The notes: generated by a model from the letters alone, not told the origin. Positions 28,157 through 36,715 are shown, counted from the stretch's first letter. The stretch is DNA of 64,000 nt from Streptomyces sp. NBC_00390 (GCF_036057275.1 NZ_CP107945.1:1922001-1986000), one strand, 5' to 3'. Numbers and translations: made by a program.

Positions 28157-29200
28157 ATGACCGCGCGGCTCTCCGACATCGCAGCCCAGGCGGGGGTCAG
28201 TGAAGCCACGGTGAGCCGCGTACTCAACGGCAAGCCCGGGGTGGCCGCGGGCACCCGCGAATCCGTCCTTGCCGCGCTCGACGTCCTCGGTTACGAGCGG
28301 CCCGTCCGCCTGCGCCGCCGCAGCGCCGGTCTGATCGGCCTGATAACGCCGGAGCTGGACAACCCGATCTTCCCCGCCTTCGCCCAGGTGATCGGTCAGG
28401 CACTGACACGCCAGGGCTACACGCCGGTGCTCGCCACCCAGACGCCCGGCGGATCGACCGAGGACGAGCTCACCGAGATGCTGGTGGACCGCGGTGTCTC
28501 CGGGATCCTCTTCGTCTCCGGTCTGCACGCCGACACCACCGCGGACATGCAGCGCTACGACCAGCTGCGCGGCCAGGGCGTCCCCTTTGTTCTTGTCAAC
28601 GGATTCTCCGAGCACGTCCAGGCTCCTTTCGTCTCGCCCGACGACCGGGCGGCGATGCAGCTGGCCGTCACGCATCTGGTCTCGCTCGGCCACACCCGGA
28701 TCGGTCTGGCACTCGGCCCCCGGCGGTTCGTGCCGGTGCTCCGCAAGATCGAGGGCTTCCAGCTCGCCATGAAGGAGAAGCTGGGACTCGCTCCGGAGGA
28801 GTCCGTGGCGCTGATCCAGCACTCGCTGTACTCCCTGGAGGGCGGTCAGGCCGCCGCGACCGCGCTGATCGCCCGGGGTTGCACGGCGATCGTGTGCGCC
28901 AGCGACATGATGGCGCTGGGCGCGATCCGGGCCGCCCGGCAGCAGGGGCTGAACGTCCCCAAGGACATCTCGGTGGTCGGCTTCGACGACTCGCCCCTCA
29001 TAGCGTTCACCGATCCCCCGCTGACCACCATCCGCCAGCCGGTGCAGGCGATGGGACAGGCGGCGGTGCGTGCGCTGCTCGAGGAGATCGGCGGTACGCC
29101 GGCCCCGCACAGCGAGTTCGTCTTCATGCCGGAGCTCGTGGTGCGCGGATCGACCGCCTCCGGCGCCAGGCGCGCAGCCGTCGCGGAGCGAGGCGTCTGA
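28157..29200 (+). CDS. malR: Maltose-responsive LacI-family repressor MalR
   Basis: 347 residues from the ATG at 28157 (MTARLSDIAAQAGVSEATVSRVLNGKPGV), the usual streptomycete MalR start; an ATG at 28133 is possible and neither has a strong ribosome site. LacI HTH at residues 5-26, then the sugar-binding core with ASDMMALGAIRAARQ and VVGFDDSPLIAFTDPPLTTIRQP. Divergent from malEFG, whose promoter carries the GACCTTGC/GCAAGGTC operator. It represses the mal regulon until maltodextrin is present. Confidence 0.92.
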   Translation: MTARLSDIAAQAGVSEATVSRVLNGKPGVAAGTRESVLAALDVLGYERPVRLRRRSAGLIGLITPELDNPIFPAFAQVIGQALTRQGYTPVLATQTPGGSTEDELTEMLVDRGVSGILFVSGLHADTTADMQRYDQLRGQGVPFVLVNGFSEHVQAPFVSPDDRAAMQLAVTHLVSLGHTRIGLALGPRRFVPVLRKIEGFQLAMKEKLGLAPEESVALIQHSLYSLEGGQAAATALIARGCTAIVCASDMMALGAIRAARQQGLNVPKDISVVGFDDSPLIAFTDPPLTTIRQPVQAMGQAAVRALLEEIGGTPAPHSEFVFMPELVVRGSTASGARRAAVAERGV

Positions 29201-29201
29201 C

Positions 29202-30110
29202 GTGAGCGATCCGGGCTACGACATGCTGGTGGTCGGCGGCGCCGGAGTGGACACGATCGTCCGGGTCGAGGCGCTTCACCTGCCGCCGGGCGACTCGGTG
29301 TTCGTACCGCCGGTGCACGACTACGTGGGCCACACCGGGAACGGTGTCGCGCTGGGCTGCCATGCGCTGGGCCTGACCACCAAGTTCATCGACTTCCTCG
29401 GCGACGATCCGCAGGGCCGGACGGTGCTGGCCGCGTACGCCGCCGGCGGCCTCGACTTCAGCCATGTCGTCTCGCCGCACGGCACCCCGCGCGGAGTCAA
29501 TCTCGTCGACCGCGAAGGCCGCCGTTTCTCGTTCTACGACGGCCGCCACCCGGCCGATCTACGGCTGCCGCGCGACTTCTACCTCCCGTACCTGGAACGC
29601 GCCCGCCACGTCCATCTCTCGATCGTCGGCCACAACCGGGACATGTATGAGGACATCCACCGGCTCGGCGTGACCAGCTCCACCGATCTGCACGACTGGG
29701 ACGGCCGCAATCCGCACCACCGCACCTACGCCCTGGCGTCCGACTACGTCTTCCTGAGCGCCGCCGCGATCCACGACCGGCTCGACGAGGTGCTGCACGC
29801 GATCCTCGACGAGGGCCGGGCACGGCTGGTGGTGGCCACCGACGGAGCCGACGGCTGCCATGTGCTGGTGCGCGGCGAGCGGCAGGTGCGCCACTTCCCC
29901 GCGGTGCGCCCCGAGCGCCCCGTGGTCGACACCAACGGCGCGGGGGACGCCTTCGTCACCGCCTTCCTGCACACGCTGTTCCAGGGGCGTGAGATCGAGG
30001 AGTGCGTGCTGGCCGGTTCCGTCTCCGGGGCTTTCGCCTGCGGCTCGGTGGGCACGCACACCGAGTTCATCGACCGGCCGGGCCTGCGCGCCGCCTGCGA
30101 GCGGGTCTAG
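29202..30110 (+). CDS. PfkB-family sugar kinase
   Basis: 302 residues from the GTG at 29202, one base after the malR stop and 8 bp after an AGG site. Ribokinase fold: N-terminal VVGGAGVDTIVRVE, central GNGVALGCHALGLTTKFIDFLGDDPQG, and the catalytic DTNGAGDAFVTAFL near residue 247. It phosphorylates a sugar or nucleoside; substrate unknown. Linkage to malR suggests a product of starch or maltose catabolism, though the chromosomal Glk normally serves glucose. Confidence 0.88.
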   Translation: MSDPGYDMLVVGGAGVDTIVRVEALHLPPGDSVFVPPVHDYVGHTGNGVALGCHALGLTTKFIDFLGDDPQGRTVLAAYAAGGLDFSHVVSPHGTPRGVNLVDREGRRFSFYDGRHPADLRLPRDFYLPYLERARHVHLSIVGHNRDMYEDIHRLGVTSSTDLHDWDGRNPHHRTYALASDYVFLSAAAIHDRLDEVLHAILDEGRARLVVATDGADGCHVLVRGERQVRHFPAVRPERPVVDTNGAGDAFVTAFLHTLFQGREIEECVLAGSVSGAFACGSVGTHTEFIDRPGLRAACERV

Positions 30111-30445
30111 GCCCTTCGGTCGGCGTCGGGTTTGGACGAGGATCGCGGTGAGTCCCCTCCAGGCTTCCGCGACATCAGTTCCGGCAGCGCGGACAGGGCC
30201 TGGAGCCCCTTCAGGAATCCGGCCCGGTCGGCGGCCGACAGCTGGGTGGGGCGAGCCGGGAGTCGTCGTCCGGGACGGCACGCGACAACCACACCCGCCC
30301 GGAGTGCGGGGCGTAGGCCCGGGTGACGGTCTGGACGGTGCGGTTGCCCGCGGCGGTCCCGGGCCTCGGCCGGAGGGTGACACAGCCGCTGGTGTCAGCC
30401 GGCTTTCCGCAGCACCGTGGTGGAGCGCCAGGTGGCGCCCGCCTC
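30107..30445 (-). pseudogene. Frameshifted remnant of an unidentified gene
   Basis: Protein-like sequence appears on the minus strand in successive frames. YCEAGATWRSTTVLRKAG ends in a stop near 30397. Another frame gives GNRTVQTVTRAYAPHSGRVWLSRAVPDDDSRLAP, and after a one-base slip in a C-run near 30251 the next frame continues PTQLSAADRAGFLKGLQALSALPE. Joined, they look like one polypeptide broken by at least two indels. I do not recognise the family. It occupies most of the gap between the PfkB kinase gene and the first IS element. Confidence 0.35.
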
Positions 30446-30553
30446 GCAATATCCCGGTTCAACTCCCTAGCTCGGTCTGGGACATGGGGACGACCAGCAC
30501 CACCAACCCGTACACAACGGCCGATACGTGTACACCCCTTGAAGAATCCAGCA

Positions 30554-31664
30554 CTAGTGTCCTGAGTCCTTGATCCGTCGGCAGTATGCGGCGAGGGCTT
30601 CGAGGATCTGGTCAGCAGTCTTGGTCCAGACGTAGGGACGGGGGTTGTTGTTCCAGTCTGCGACCCAGGCGCGGATGTCGCGTTCCAGTGCCTGGACAGA
30701 GCGGTGGACGCCCCGGCGGAGCTTCTTGGCCGTCAGTTCGGCGAACCACCGCTCCACCATGTTCAGCCAGGACGAGCCGGTTGGTGTGAAGTGCAGCTGG
30801 AAGCGGGGGTGGGCCAGCAGCCACTTCTTGATCGCCTCGGTCTTGTGGGTGGCGTAGTTGTCGCAGATCAGATGTACGTCCAGGCCGGCGGGGACCTCGC
30901 GGTCGAGTTTGGCGAGGAACTTCTTGAACTCGGCGGCGCGGTGGCGGCGGTGGAGCGAGCCGATGACCCTCCCGCTGGCCATGTCCAGGGCCGCGAAGAG
31001 GGTGGTGGTGCCCGAGCGCAGGTAGTCATGGCTGGCGCGCTCGGGCACTCCGGGCATCATCGGCAGCACCGGCTGGGACCGGTCCAGGGCCCTGAATCTG
31101 CGACTTCTCATCCACGCATAACACCAGGGCCCGCTCGGGTGGGTCGAGGTAGAGGCCGACCACGTCGTGGACCTTGTCCACGAAGAACGGGTCGGTGGAC
31201 AGCTTGAACGTCTCAGCCCGGTGCGGCTGCAGGCCGAATGCCCGCCAGACCCGGGAGACCGTCGACTGCGACAAGCCGACCCGCTCGGCCATCGACCGGG
31301 TCGACCAGTGCGTGGCGTTCTTCGGCTTGGTCTCCAAGGTGGCTCTCACCAGCTCGGCGACCTGTTCGTCGGTGACCGTGCGGACCCGGCCCGGCCGGGG
31401 CGCGTCTCCGAGCCCGTCCAGTCGGTCCTTGACAAACCGGGCCCGCCACTTGGAGACCGTCTCGGTCGTGACCCCCACCGCACCGGCCACCGCGCTTGCC
31501 GACCGGGGCAGCCCATCCGGCTCCACCTCCGCGCACGCCAACACAATCCGCGCTCTCAACGCCAGAGCCTGTGGAGTCGATTGACCCCGCACCCACGAGC
31601 CGAGCACCTGCCGCTCGTGATCCGACAACACCAACTCGGCCAGCTTCGGCCCAGGACGTCCCAT
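30554..31664 (-). pseudogene. IS630-family transposase, split by a frameshift
   Basis: Two overlapping frames make one transposase. 31026-31664 encodes the HTH part (ALALRARIVLACAE, GVTTETVSKWRARFVKDRLDGL) and the first DDE acidic region (LVLCVDEKSQIQ). 30554-31111 continues LDRSQPVLPMMPG, LICDNYATHK, SSWLNMVERWF to the end. The frames meet at CAGGGCC near 31096, where one extra G breaks IQALDRS. It lacks the A-rich slippery sequence usual for programmed frameshifting, so a mutation is more likely. The last codon borrows its stop (TAG) from the target TA. The first ORF contains a rare TTA codon. Confidence 0.85.
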
Positions 31665-31699
31665 GCACTGAAAAACGACGGATCAAGGACTCAGGACCG
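30557..31699 (-). mobile_element. IS630-family insertion sequence, copy 1
   Basis: Bounded by 22-bp perfect inverted repeats at 30559-30580 and 31676-31697 (outer sequence GTCCTGAGTCC...). On the left a TA (30555-30556) in CTAG precedes GTGTCC, the proper IS630 junction. On the right the expected ACTAG is replaced by CGTGG, so the target duplication is lost there. About 1.14 kb with one transposase reading unit. Confidence 0.85.
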
Positions 31700-31721
31700 T
31701 GGCGAGCCGCATGTCACCGCA

Positions 31722-33062
31722 CTACCGGGCGCTGTCCCCCGGCGTGATGAGGGTGGACGCGGTGTCCTTGTCGTTCTGCTTGTGCGGGTCCTTGTCGTCG
31801 CCGTAGACCGTGGCGGTGTTCTCCACGGTGGTGGGCTCCAGGACGGAGGCCGCGGTGCCGGTCACCTCGATCTCGACCTTGTCGCCCTTCTCCAGCGGAC
31901 CACCCGTGCAGGAGAGGAGGCCGTCGGCGATCTCGCACCCTTCGGTCGAGGTGGAGGGCGACTGGAGCTCCGCCGGGAGGTCGTCGGTCAGGGACCAGCC
32001 GGAGGAGTCGCCCGTGCCCTTACCCCTGTGCTTGTCCTTGTCCTTGTCCTTGCCCTTCTCCCTCTCGTCCTTGCTCACGTTCTTCACCGTGATGCGGTAG
32101 GTGATCCCGCCGCCCGACGTGACTTCCCTGGGGGCTCGCTTGTGCACCGCGAGGTCGGCCTTGGAGTCGAGGAAGCAGGAGGTGGCGTCGAGGTTCACCA
32201 GCTCCTGGTCAGGGACCTGGTCCTGCGTCGACAGGATGGTGAACTCGGGGTCGGCGGAGGTCGCGTTCTTCACGTGCACCCGGAAGAGCTCTCCGTTTGA
32301 ATTCCGGAAGAATCCGAGATCGCCGTTGCCGTAGACGAAGACGCCGCCGAAGTCCGAACCGCCCGGAAGGACACCGGGGAAGAAGTCGATGTCCCCGTTG
32401 GAGACGCGGATGCGCGCGATGGCGCCGTCGTCGGTCGAGCCCCACAGGAATCCGTCGCGGAACGCGATGTCGAAGATGTCGAGTTCCGGGTCCGACAGCT
32501 CCGGAACGTCGATGGAGCCCGTGACCGAGCGGGACTTTACGTCTACCTTGTAGATCGTCGGCGTATCGTCCGCCAGGATGTAGTAGTTGCCCTTGTCGTC
32601 GAACGTGCCCGAGATGTAGAGGGCTTCCGGCAGGCCGGAAATGGGACCGAGGTTGGTGAAGTCGCCATTGCGGTCGAAGCGGACCAGGTCGTTGTTCGCG
32701 TTGCCGAACGTGGTCCCGTAGAGGAAGCGGTCGCGCGGGTTCACGCCGATGGCGTTGTAGAGGAACGGCGGCGGGCTGCCCAGCGCCGTGAACTGGTACG
32801 TTCCGGCCCCTCTGTCGGCGGTGTAGAGCTGGTCCGCGAGGTTGCCGAACGAGGCGTAGACCTTCCCGTCGCAGTCAACGCCCTTCTCCTTGTGCGGCTG
32901 CTGCGCGACAGCCGGCGCGGGGGCCGGGGCGGCACCGGCTGGTGACGCCAGCAGGCCGGCAGCGAGTCCTGCGACGATTCCCACCGCACTCAGTGCGGAA
33001 AGGGCGCGCAGTCGCCGCTTTCCGTGGTTCGGCCCGTTCGTTCCTCGACGAATCACGAACAT
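31722..33062 (-). CDS. Secreted beta-propeller-like/DUF11 protein
   Basis: 446 residues from the ATG at 33062 with GAAAGG upstream; the longer in-frame ORF is rejected. Signal peptide after a basic start (RRLRALSALSAVGIVAGLAAGLLASPAGA). The middle 250 residues have repeated YxxxxFG/GDFTNLG, DDKGNYYILADD and DGFLWGSTDDGAIARI patterns of a DUF6923-type propeller. The C-terminus is a DUF11 adhesin-like repeat (ITYRITVKNVSKDE...GWSLTDDLPAELQSP) interrupted by a Lys/Asp-rich tract. No LPXTG or membrane anchor, so probably released or wall-associated. Its stop is 25 bp from the right end of IS copy 1. Function unknown. Confidence 0.75.
   Translation of the reverse strand: MFVIRRGTNGPNHGKRRLRALSALSAVGIVAGLAAGLLASPAGAAPAPAPAVAQQPHKEKGVDCDGKVYASFGNLADQLYTADRGAGTYQFTALGSPPPFLYNAIGVNPRDRFLYGTTFGNANNDLVRFDRNGDFTNLGPISGLPEALYISGTFDDKGNYYILADDTPTIYKVDVKSRSVTGSIDVPELSDPELDIFDIAFRDGFLWGSTDDGAIARIRVSNGDIDFFPGVLPGGSDFGGVFVYGNGDLGFFRNSNGELFRVHVKNATSADPEFTILSTQDQVPDQELVNLDATSCFLDSKADLAVHKRAPREVTSGGGITYRITVKNVSKDEREKGKDKDKDKHRGKGTGDSSGWSLTDDLPAELQSPSTSTEGCEIADGLLSCTGGPLEKGDKVEIEVTGTAASVLEPTTVENTATVYGDDKDPHKQNDKDTASTLITPGDSAR
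32031..32060 (-). repeat. Hexanucleotide repeat inside the DUF11 domain
   Basis: Four to five copies of CTTGTC-type units on the + strand encode alternating Lys-Asp in the secreted protein, inserted between two beta strands of the DUF11 domain. Confidence 0.7.
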
Positions 33063-33247
33063 GCACCTTTCACGATCAAGGCGGATGTGACGGACAAGGA
33101 TCAGCACAGGGAATGTCGGGTCGAATATCGCGGCTCGGGCTTTGAGGAGGAGTTCGCTCCAATGCACCAGGGAAAGGCCCGGGTGTTTTTCGGATCATCG
33201 GAACGTCCGCCTGGCCGCGTCACCGGCCGGCGGACCGGCCTGTTTGA

Positions 33248-33658
33248 ATGGGTCCGGTGAACGTGATCGAGATCGTGGTGGTCGTCCTCGGCGCCGCGGG
33301 AGCCGGGTGGCTCCTGCGGCGCAAGCACCTCGCGCGGGTGGCCGCCGGGCCCGTGGCCGGGATCCCCGGCATGGCGCGCCGGCCCGCAGGTGAGGGGCGC
33401 TGGCGGGCGGGCCGGCTGTACGCGGACCAGGGCGAGGGCGCGGCCCGCTGGGTCCCGGCGCGGGGCGAGCCCCTGCCGCTGCCGGGCGGCCGCGCCACCG
33501 GCGTGCGGGCCCCGTCCGTGAAGGAGGGGATCTCCATCAACCCCGGGTCGCGGATCGTCGCGTGCGCGTACGAGGGCGGCGGGAGCATGGAGATCGCCGT
33601 CATGCCGATGGACCTGCGGGAGCTGCTCGTGGCGCTCCCGCAGGAAGAGACGGCCTAG
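33248..33658 (+). CDS. Small membrane protein of unknown function (DUF2550-like)
   Basis: 136 residues if started at the ATG at 33248; the GTG codons at 33257 and 33263 are alternatives, with no clear ribosome site. One N-terminal membrane segment (VIEIVVVVLGAAGAGWLL), then a basic soluble domain ending MEIAVMPMDLRELLVALPQEETA. The layout recalls DUF2550 proteins of actinobacteria but the match is loose. Its TAG stop overlaps the left border of IS copy 2 and was kept intact by the insertion. Confidence 0.6.
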   Translation: MGPVNVIEIVVVVLGAAGAGWLLRRKHLARVAAGPVAGIPGMARRPAGEGRWRAGRLYADQGEGAARWVPARGEPLPLPGGRATGVRAPSVKEGISINPGSRIVACAYEGGGSMEIAVMPMDLRELLVALPQEETA

Positions 33659-34822
33659 TGTCCCGAGTCTTAGGAGCACCACATATCTAGGCTTTGGGGT
33701 TCGGCAGGCGGTTCAGGTAGGCGGCGAGGCGTTCGAAGATCTCGTCGGCGGATTTGGTCCAGGTGAACGGCTTGGGGTCTTCGTTCCAGTGGGCGATCCA
33801 GTCGCGGATGTCCTTCTCCAGCGCTTGTACGTTCTTGTGGACGCCGCGCCGTATCTGCTTGTCCGTCAACAGCCCGAACCAGCGCTCTACTTGATTGCTT
33901 GCCAGGACGAACTGGTGGGCGTGAAGTGCATGTGGAAGCGCGGGTGCGCGAGCAGCCATTTCTGGATGGCGGGGGTCTTGTGGGTGGCGTAGTTGTCGCA
34001 GATCAGGTGGACGTCGAGCTCGGCGGGGACCTCCTTGTCGAGCTTGGCGAGGAACTTCTTGAACTCGGCGGCGCGGTGGCGGCGGTGCGGGGAGCCGATG
34101 ACCTCGCCGGTGGCGGTGTTGAGCGCCGCGAACAAGGTGGTGACGCCTCCGCGCAGGTAGTCGTGGGTGCGGCGTTCGGGCATGCCGGGCATCATCGGCA
34201 GCACCGGGGCCGAGCGGTCCAGCGCCTGGATTTGCGATTTCTCGTCGACGCAGAGCACGATGGCGCGCTCGGGCGGATCGAGGTATAGGCCCACAACATC
34301 GCGGACCTTCTCGACGAACTGTGGGTCCTTGCTCAGCTTGAAAGTGTCGACCTGGTGCGGCTTGAGGCCGAAGGTGCGCCAGATCCGTGAGACCGTCGAC
34401 TGGCTCAGCCCGCTCTGCTTCGCCATCTCGCGCGTGGACCAGTGCGTGGCGCCCTTCGGCGTCGCCTCCAGGGTCCGCACGATCACGTCCTCGACCTGCT
34501 CGTCGGTCACCGTGCGCGCCGGGCCCGGCCGCTTCTCGTCGGCCAGGCCCTCCAGTCGGTTGGCCGCGAACCGCTTCCGCCATGCGGCCACCGTGGTCGG
34601 GTGGATCCCGAGGTCCGCGCCCACCGCAGTGTTCGACAACCCGTCAGCGCACGCGAGGACGATCCGGCAGCGCAAGGCCAGAGCCTGCGCTGACGTCGCC
34701 CGCCGTGACCAGCGTAGCAACGTCTCACGCTCGTCATCCGTCAGGACCACTTCGACCGTCGGCCGACCCATGCGCGCCATGAGCCAAGCATACTTCTACA
34801 GCTTTCCTAAGACTCGGGACAC
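33658..34822 (-). mobile_element. IS630-family insertion sequence, copy 2
   Basis: 1165 bp, flanked by TA target duplications (33656-33657 and 34823-34824). Terminal inverted repeats match for 22 bp if the flanking CCTA/TAGG is counted (33654-33675 and 34805-34826), the element itself beginning GTGTCCCGAG. The sequence differs clearly from copy 1, so they are separate arrivals. Confidence 0.9.
33687..34780 (-). pseudogene. IS630-family transposase, frameshifted
   Basis: The frame 33887-34780 runs from MARMGRPTVEVVLTDDERETL through the HTH (GIHPTTVAAWRKRF) and LCVDEKSQIQALDRS to LICDNYATHK...FTPTSSSW, then stops after QAIK. The rest (NQVERWFGLLTDKQIRRGVHKNVQ...NRLPNPKA) follows in another frame down to 33687. 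At 33895-33905 five bases stand where three are expected, a net +2 indel that removes the last catalytic acidic residue (VERW) from the main frame. Inactive unless rescued by another copy. Confidence 0.88.
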
Positions 34823-35262
34823 TAGGTCCTGTCCGGGCGGTAGATGGTGTGCATACGGGCCGGGTCGCCGAGCACATCGACCACGAACAGCCCCAGGTCG
34901 GAGCGCTCGCCCTCCAGGAAGGGCAGCATGGGGTCCTCGGCCGCGTCGGCGGCGGAGTCGGGTGCCGCGTACCCGAGGGTCGTGCCGCCGACGGTCAGCA
35001 CGCGGCGGCCGCCCTCCCGCATGTAGTGGACCTCGAGTTCGCCGTCGGCGACGAAGTCCTGCTTTCCCAGGCGCAGCCGCAGGACTCCCCGCTCCCGGTA
35101 GAGCACCACCAGCACCCCGGCCGGCTCACCGTAGACACCGGCCCCGTCCGCCGTGTCGCCGCGCTGCCGCGGGCCGAGTTCGCCGGTCTTCGGGTCGAAC
35201 AGGGCCCACTCCGCCGGGCGGTCGAACGACCTGACGGTGATCATTGCCTTGGTTACCCCCAT
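34822..35262 (-). CDS. Conserved hypothetical protein
   Basis: 146 residues if started at the ATG at 35262; the ATG at 35244 (MITVRSFDRPAEWALFDPKTGEL) is equally plausible. Beta-rich soluble protein with no signal or membrane segment. Motifs are GVLVVLYRERGVLRLRLGKQDF, ELEVHYMREGGRRVLTVGG and a C-terminal LGLFVVDVLGDPARMHTIYRPDRT. Family not recognised. Its TAG stop is formed across the right border of IS copy 2. Confidence 0.65.
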   Translation of the reverse strand: MGVTKAMITVRSFDRPAEWALFDPKTGELGPRQRGDTADGAGVYGEPAGVLVVLYRERGVLRLRLGKQDFVADGELEVHYMREGGRRVLTVGGTTLGYAAPDSAADAAEDPMLPFLEGERSDLGLFVVDVLGDPARMHTIYRPDRT

Positions 35263-35328
35263 GCCCGCAACCCTACTTTCCAGTACGCAAGGGCAGTTGA
35301 CGACGCGCGGCGTCCCTGCGGCCGCTCC

Positions 35329-35370
35329 TCGACAAGCCGGAGCGCGCCACCTGATAATGGGAGCGCTCCC
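35329..35370 (+). promoter_or_regulatory. Promoter with CebR-type operator upstream of the lacI-type gene
   Basis: TCGACA (35329-35334), 18-bp spacer, GATAAT (35353-35358), then directly the perfect palindrome GGGAGCGCTCCC (35359-35370), nearly identical to the CebR operator TGGGAGCGCTCCCA. The operator covers the expected start point, so the gene is probably autoregulated. Confidence 0.7.
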
Positions 35371-35438
35371 GACTCCCCCGAGCGCGTCGTTGCGGAGAGA
35401 ATCGGCAGGACGGCACCATCCCTCAACGGAGGTCACGC

Positions 35439-36464
35439 ATGGCAGCACGGGGGCGCCCGAGCCAGCCCACGCTCGAGCAGGTGGCCGCACTGGCCGGCGT
35501 CGGGCGAGGCACCGTGTCACGGGTGATCAACAAGTCGCCGGGGGTGCGGGACTCCACGCGCCACGCCGTCGAGCAGGCCATCGCCGAGCTGGGCTACGTA
35601 CCCAACCATGCCGCCCGCGCGCTTGCCGGCAGCCGTACCGACGCGGTGGCGCTGGTGGTCCCCGAGACCGAGAAGCGCTTCTTCACCGAGCCGTACTTCT
35701 CCGAGATCATCCATGGTGTCGGCATCGGGCTCGCCGACACCGAACTACAGCTCCTGCTGACCTTGGTGCGGTCGGAGCGGGAGCGCACCCGGTTCCTGCA
35801 GTACGCCAGGGCAAGGCGCATCGACGGCGTACTGCTGGTCTCGGTGCACCGCAGCGACCCGCTGCCCGACCTGCTCTCCGAGATGGACATGCCGACCGTC
35901 CTCAACGGCCGCCGCCGCGGCGACGAGACGGTCTCCTACGTCGACTCCGACAACGCGGGCGGCGCGCGGCTCGCGGTGCGGCACCTGTCCGCGATCGGGC
36001 GCCGCAAGATCGTCACGATCACCGGCCCCGGCGACATGTACGTGGCCCGGTGCCGGCTGCGCGGCTACGAGGAGGAGGTGCGCACCTCCTGCCCGGACTT
36101 CGACCCCTCGTGGGCCGCCGGCGGCGACTTCACCGAGGAGAGCGGCCGCCACGCCATGACGGAACTCCTGCGCCGCCACGGTGACCTGGACGCGGTCTTC
36201 GCGGCCTCCGACGTGATGGCCGCGGGCGCGCTGCACGCGCTGCGCGCGGCGGGACGCCGGGTGCCGGACGATGTGGCGGTCATCGGGTTCGACGACTCAC
36301 CACTCGCCCAGCACACCGATCCCCAGCTCACGACGGTCCGTCAGCCGGTCGAGGAGATGGGCCGGACGATGGCGGGTGTCCTGATCGAGCAGATGGCCGA
36401 CCCGGGGGCGGCGTGGCGCAATGTGGTGCTGCGGACGGAACTGATCCGGCGCGGTACGGCGTGA
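35439..36464 (+). CDS. LacI-family transcriptional regulator, CebR-like
   Basis: 341 residues from the ATG at 35439 with GGAGG upstream. HTH TLEQVAALAGVGRGTVSRVINKSPGVRDSTR at residues 11-40, sugar-binding core to the end (VIGFDDSPLAQHTDPQLTTVRQP). The operator in front of it belongs to the CebR/cellobiose class, but no cebEFG transporter or beta-glucosidase gene lies nearby, so it is an orphan regulator here. A second copy of the operator stands 50 bp after its stop. Confidence 0.85.
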   Translation: MAARGRPSQPTLEQVAALAGVGRGTVSRVINKSPGVRDSTRHAVEQAIAELGYVPNHAARALAGSRTDAVALVVPETEKRFFTEPYFSEIIHGVGIGLADTELQLLLTLVRSERERTRFLQYARARRIDGVLLVSVHRSDPLPDLLSEMDMPTVLNGRRRGDETVSYVDSDNAGGARLAVRHLSAIGRRKIVTITGPGDMYVARCRLRGYEEEVRTSCPDFDPSWAAGGDFTEESGRHAMTELLRRHGDLDAVFAASDVMAAGALHALRAAGRRVPDDVAVIGFDDSPLAQHTDPQLTTVRQPVEEMGRTMAGVLIEQMADPGAAWRNVVLRTELIRRGTA

Positions 36465-36514
36465 ACCATGGAGTGATCGAGGGCAGTTGACGCCCCGTTG
36501 AATCCGCTGGGACC

Positions 36515-36526
36515 GGGAGCGCTCCC
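36515..36526. promoter_or_regulatory. Second CebR-type operator, downstream of the lacI-type gene
   Basis: Perfect palindrome GGGAGCGCTCCC, again preceded by GGGCAGTTGACG (36481-36492), a 12-mer that also precedes the first operator (35291-35302). No gene follows on the + strand before the metE 3' end. Confidence 0.6.
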
Positions 36527-36690
36527 AGCCTCGCGGGGCGCTGGGCAGGGGGTGCCTCTGCCCCGGGGCGAGTGACGCGCCGGGGGCGCGCGGGCGCCGG
36601 GCCCTCCCCTCCCGCGGGTGCCGGCGCCTGCGACTGCCCCGGGGCGAGTGCTCACGGCGGGCGCCTCCGCGATGATGCCGACCCGCGTCC

Positions 36691-36715
36691 GTGGTCCCCT
36701 GGACCGGGGGACCAC
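36691..36715. terminator. Bidirectional hairpin between lacI and metE
   Basis: Perfect 9-bp arms GTGGTCCCC and GGGGACCAC with a 7-base loop, between the converging 3' ends of the lacI-type gene and metE, about 230-250 bp from both stops. Confidence 0.5.
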
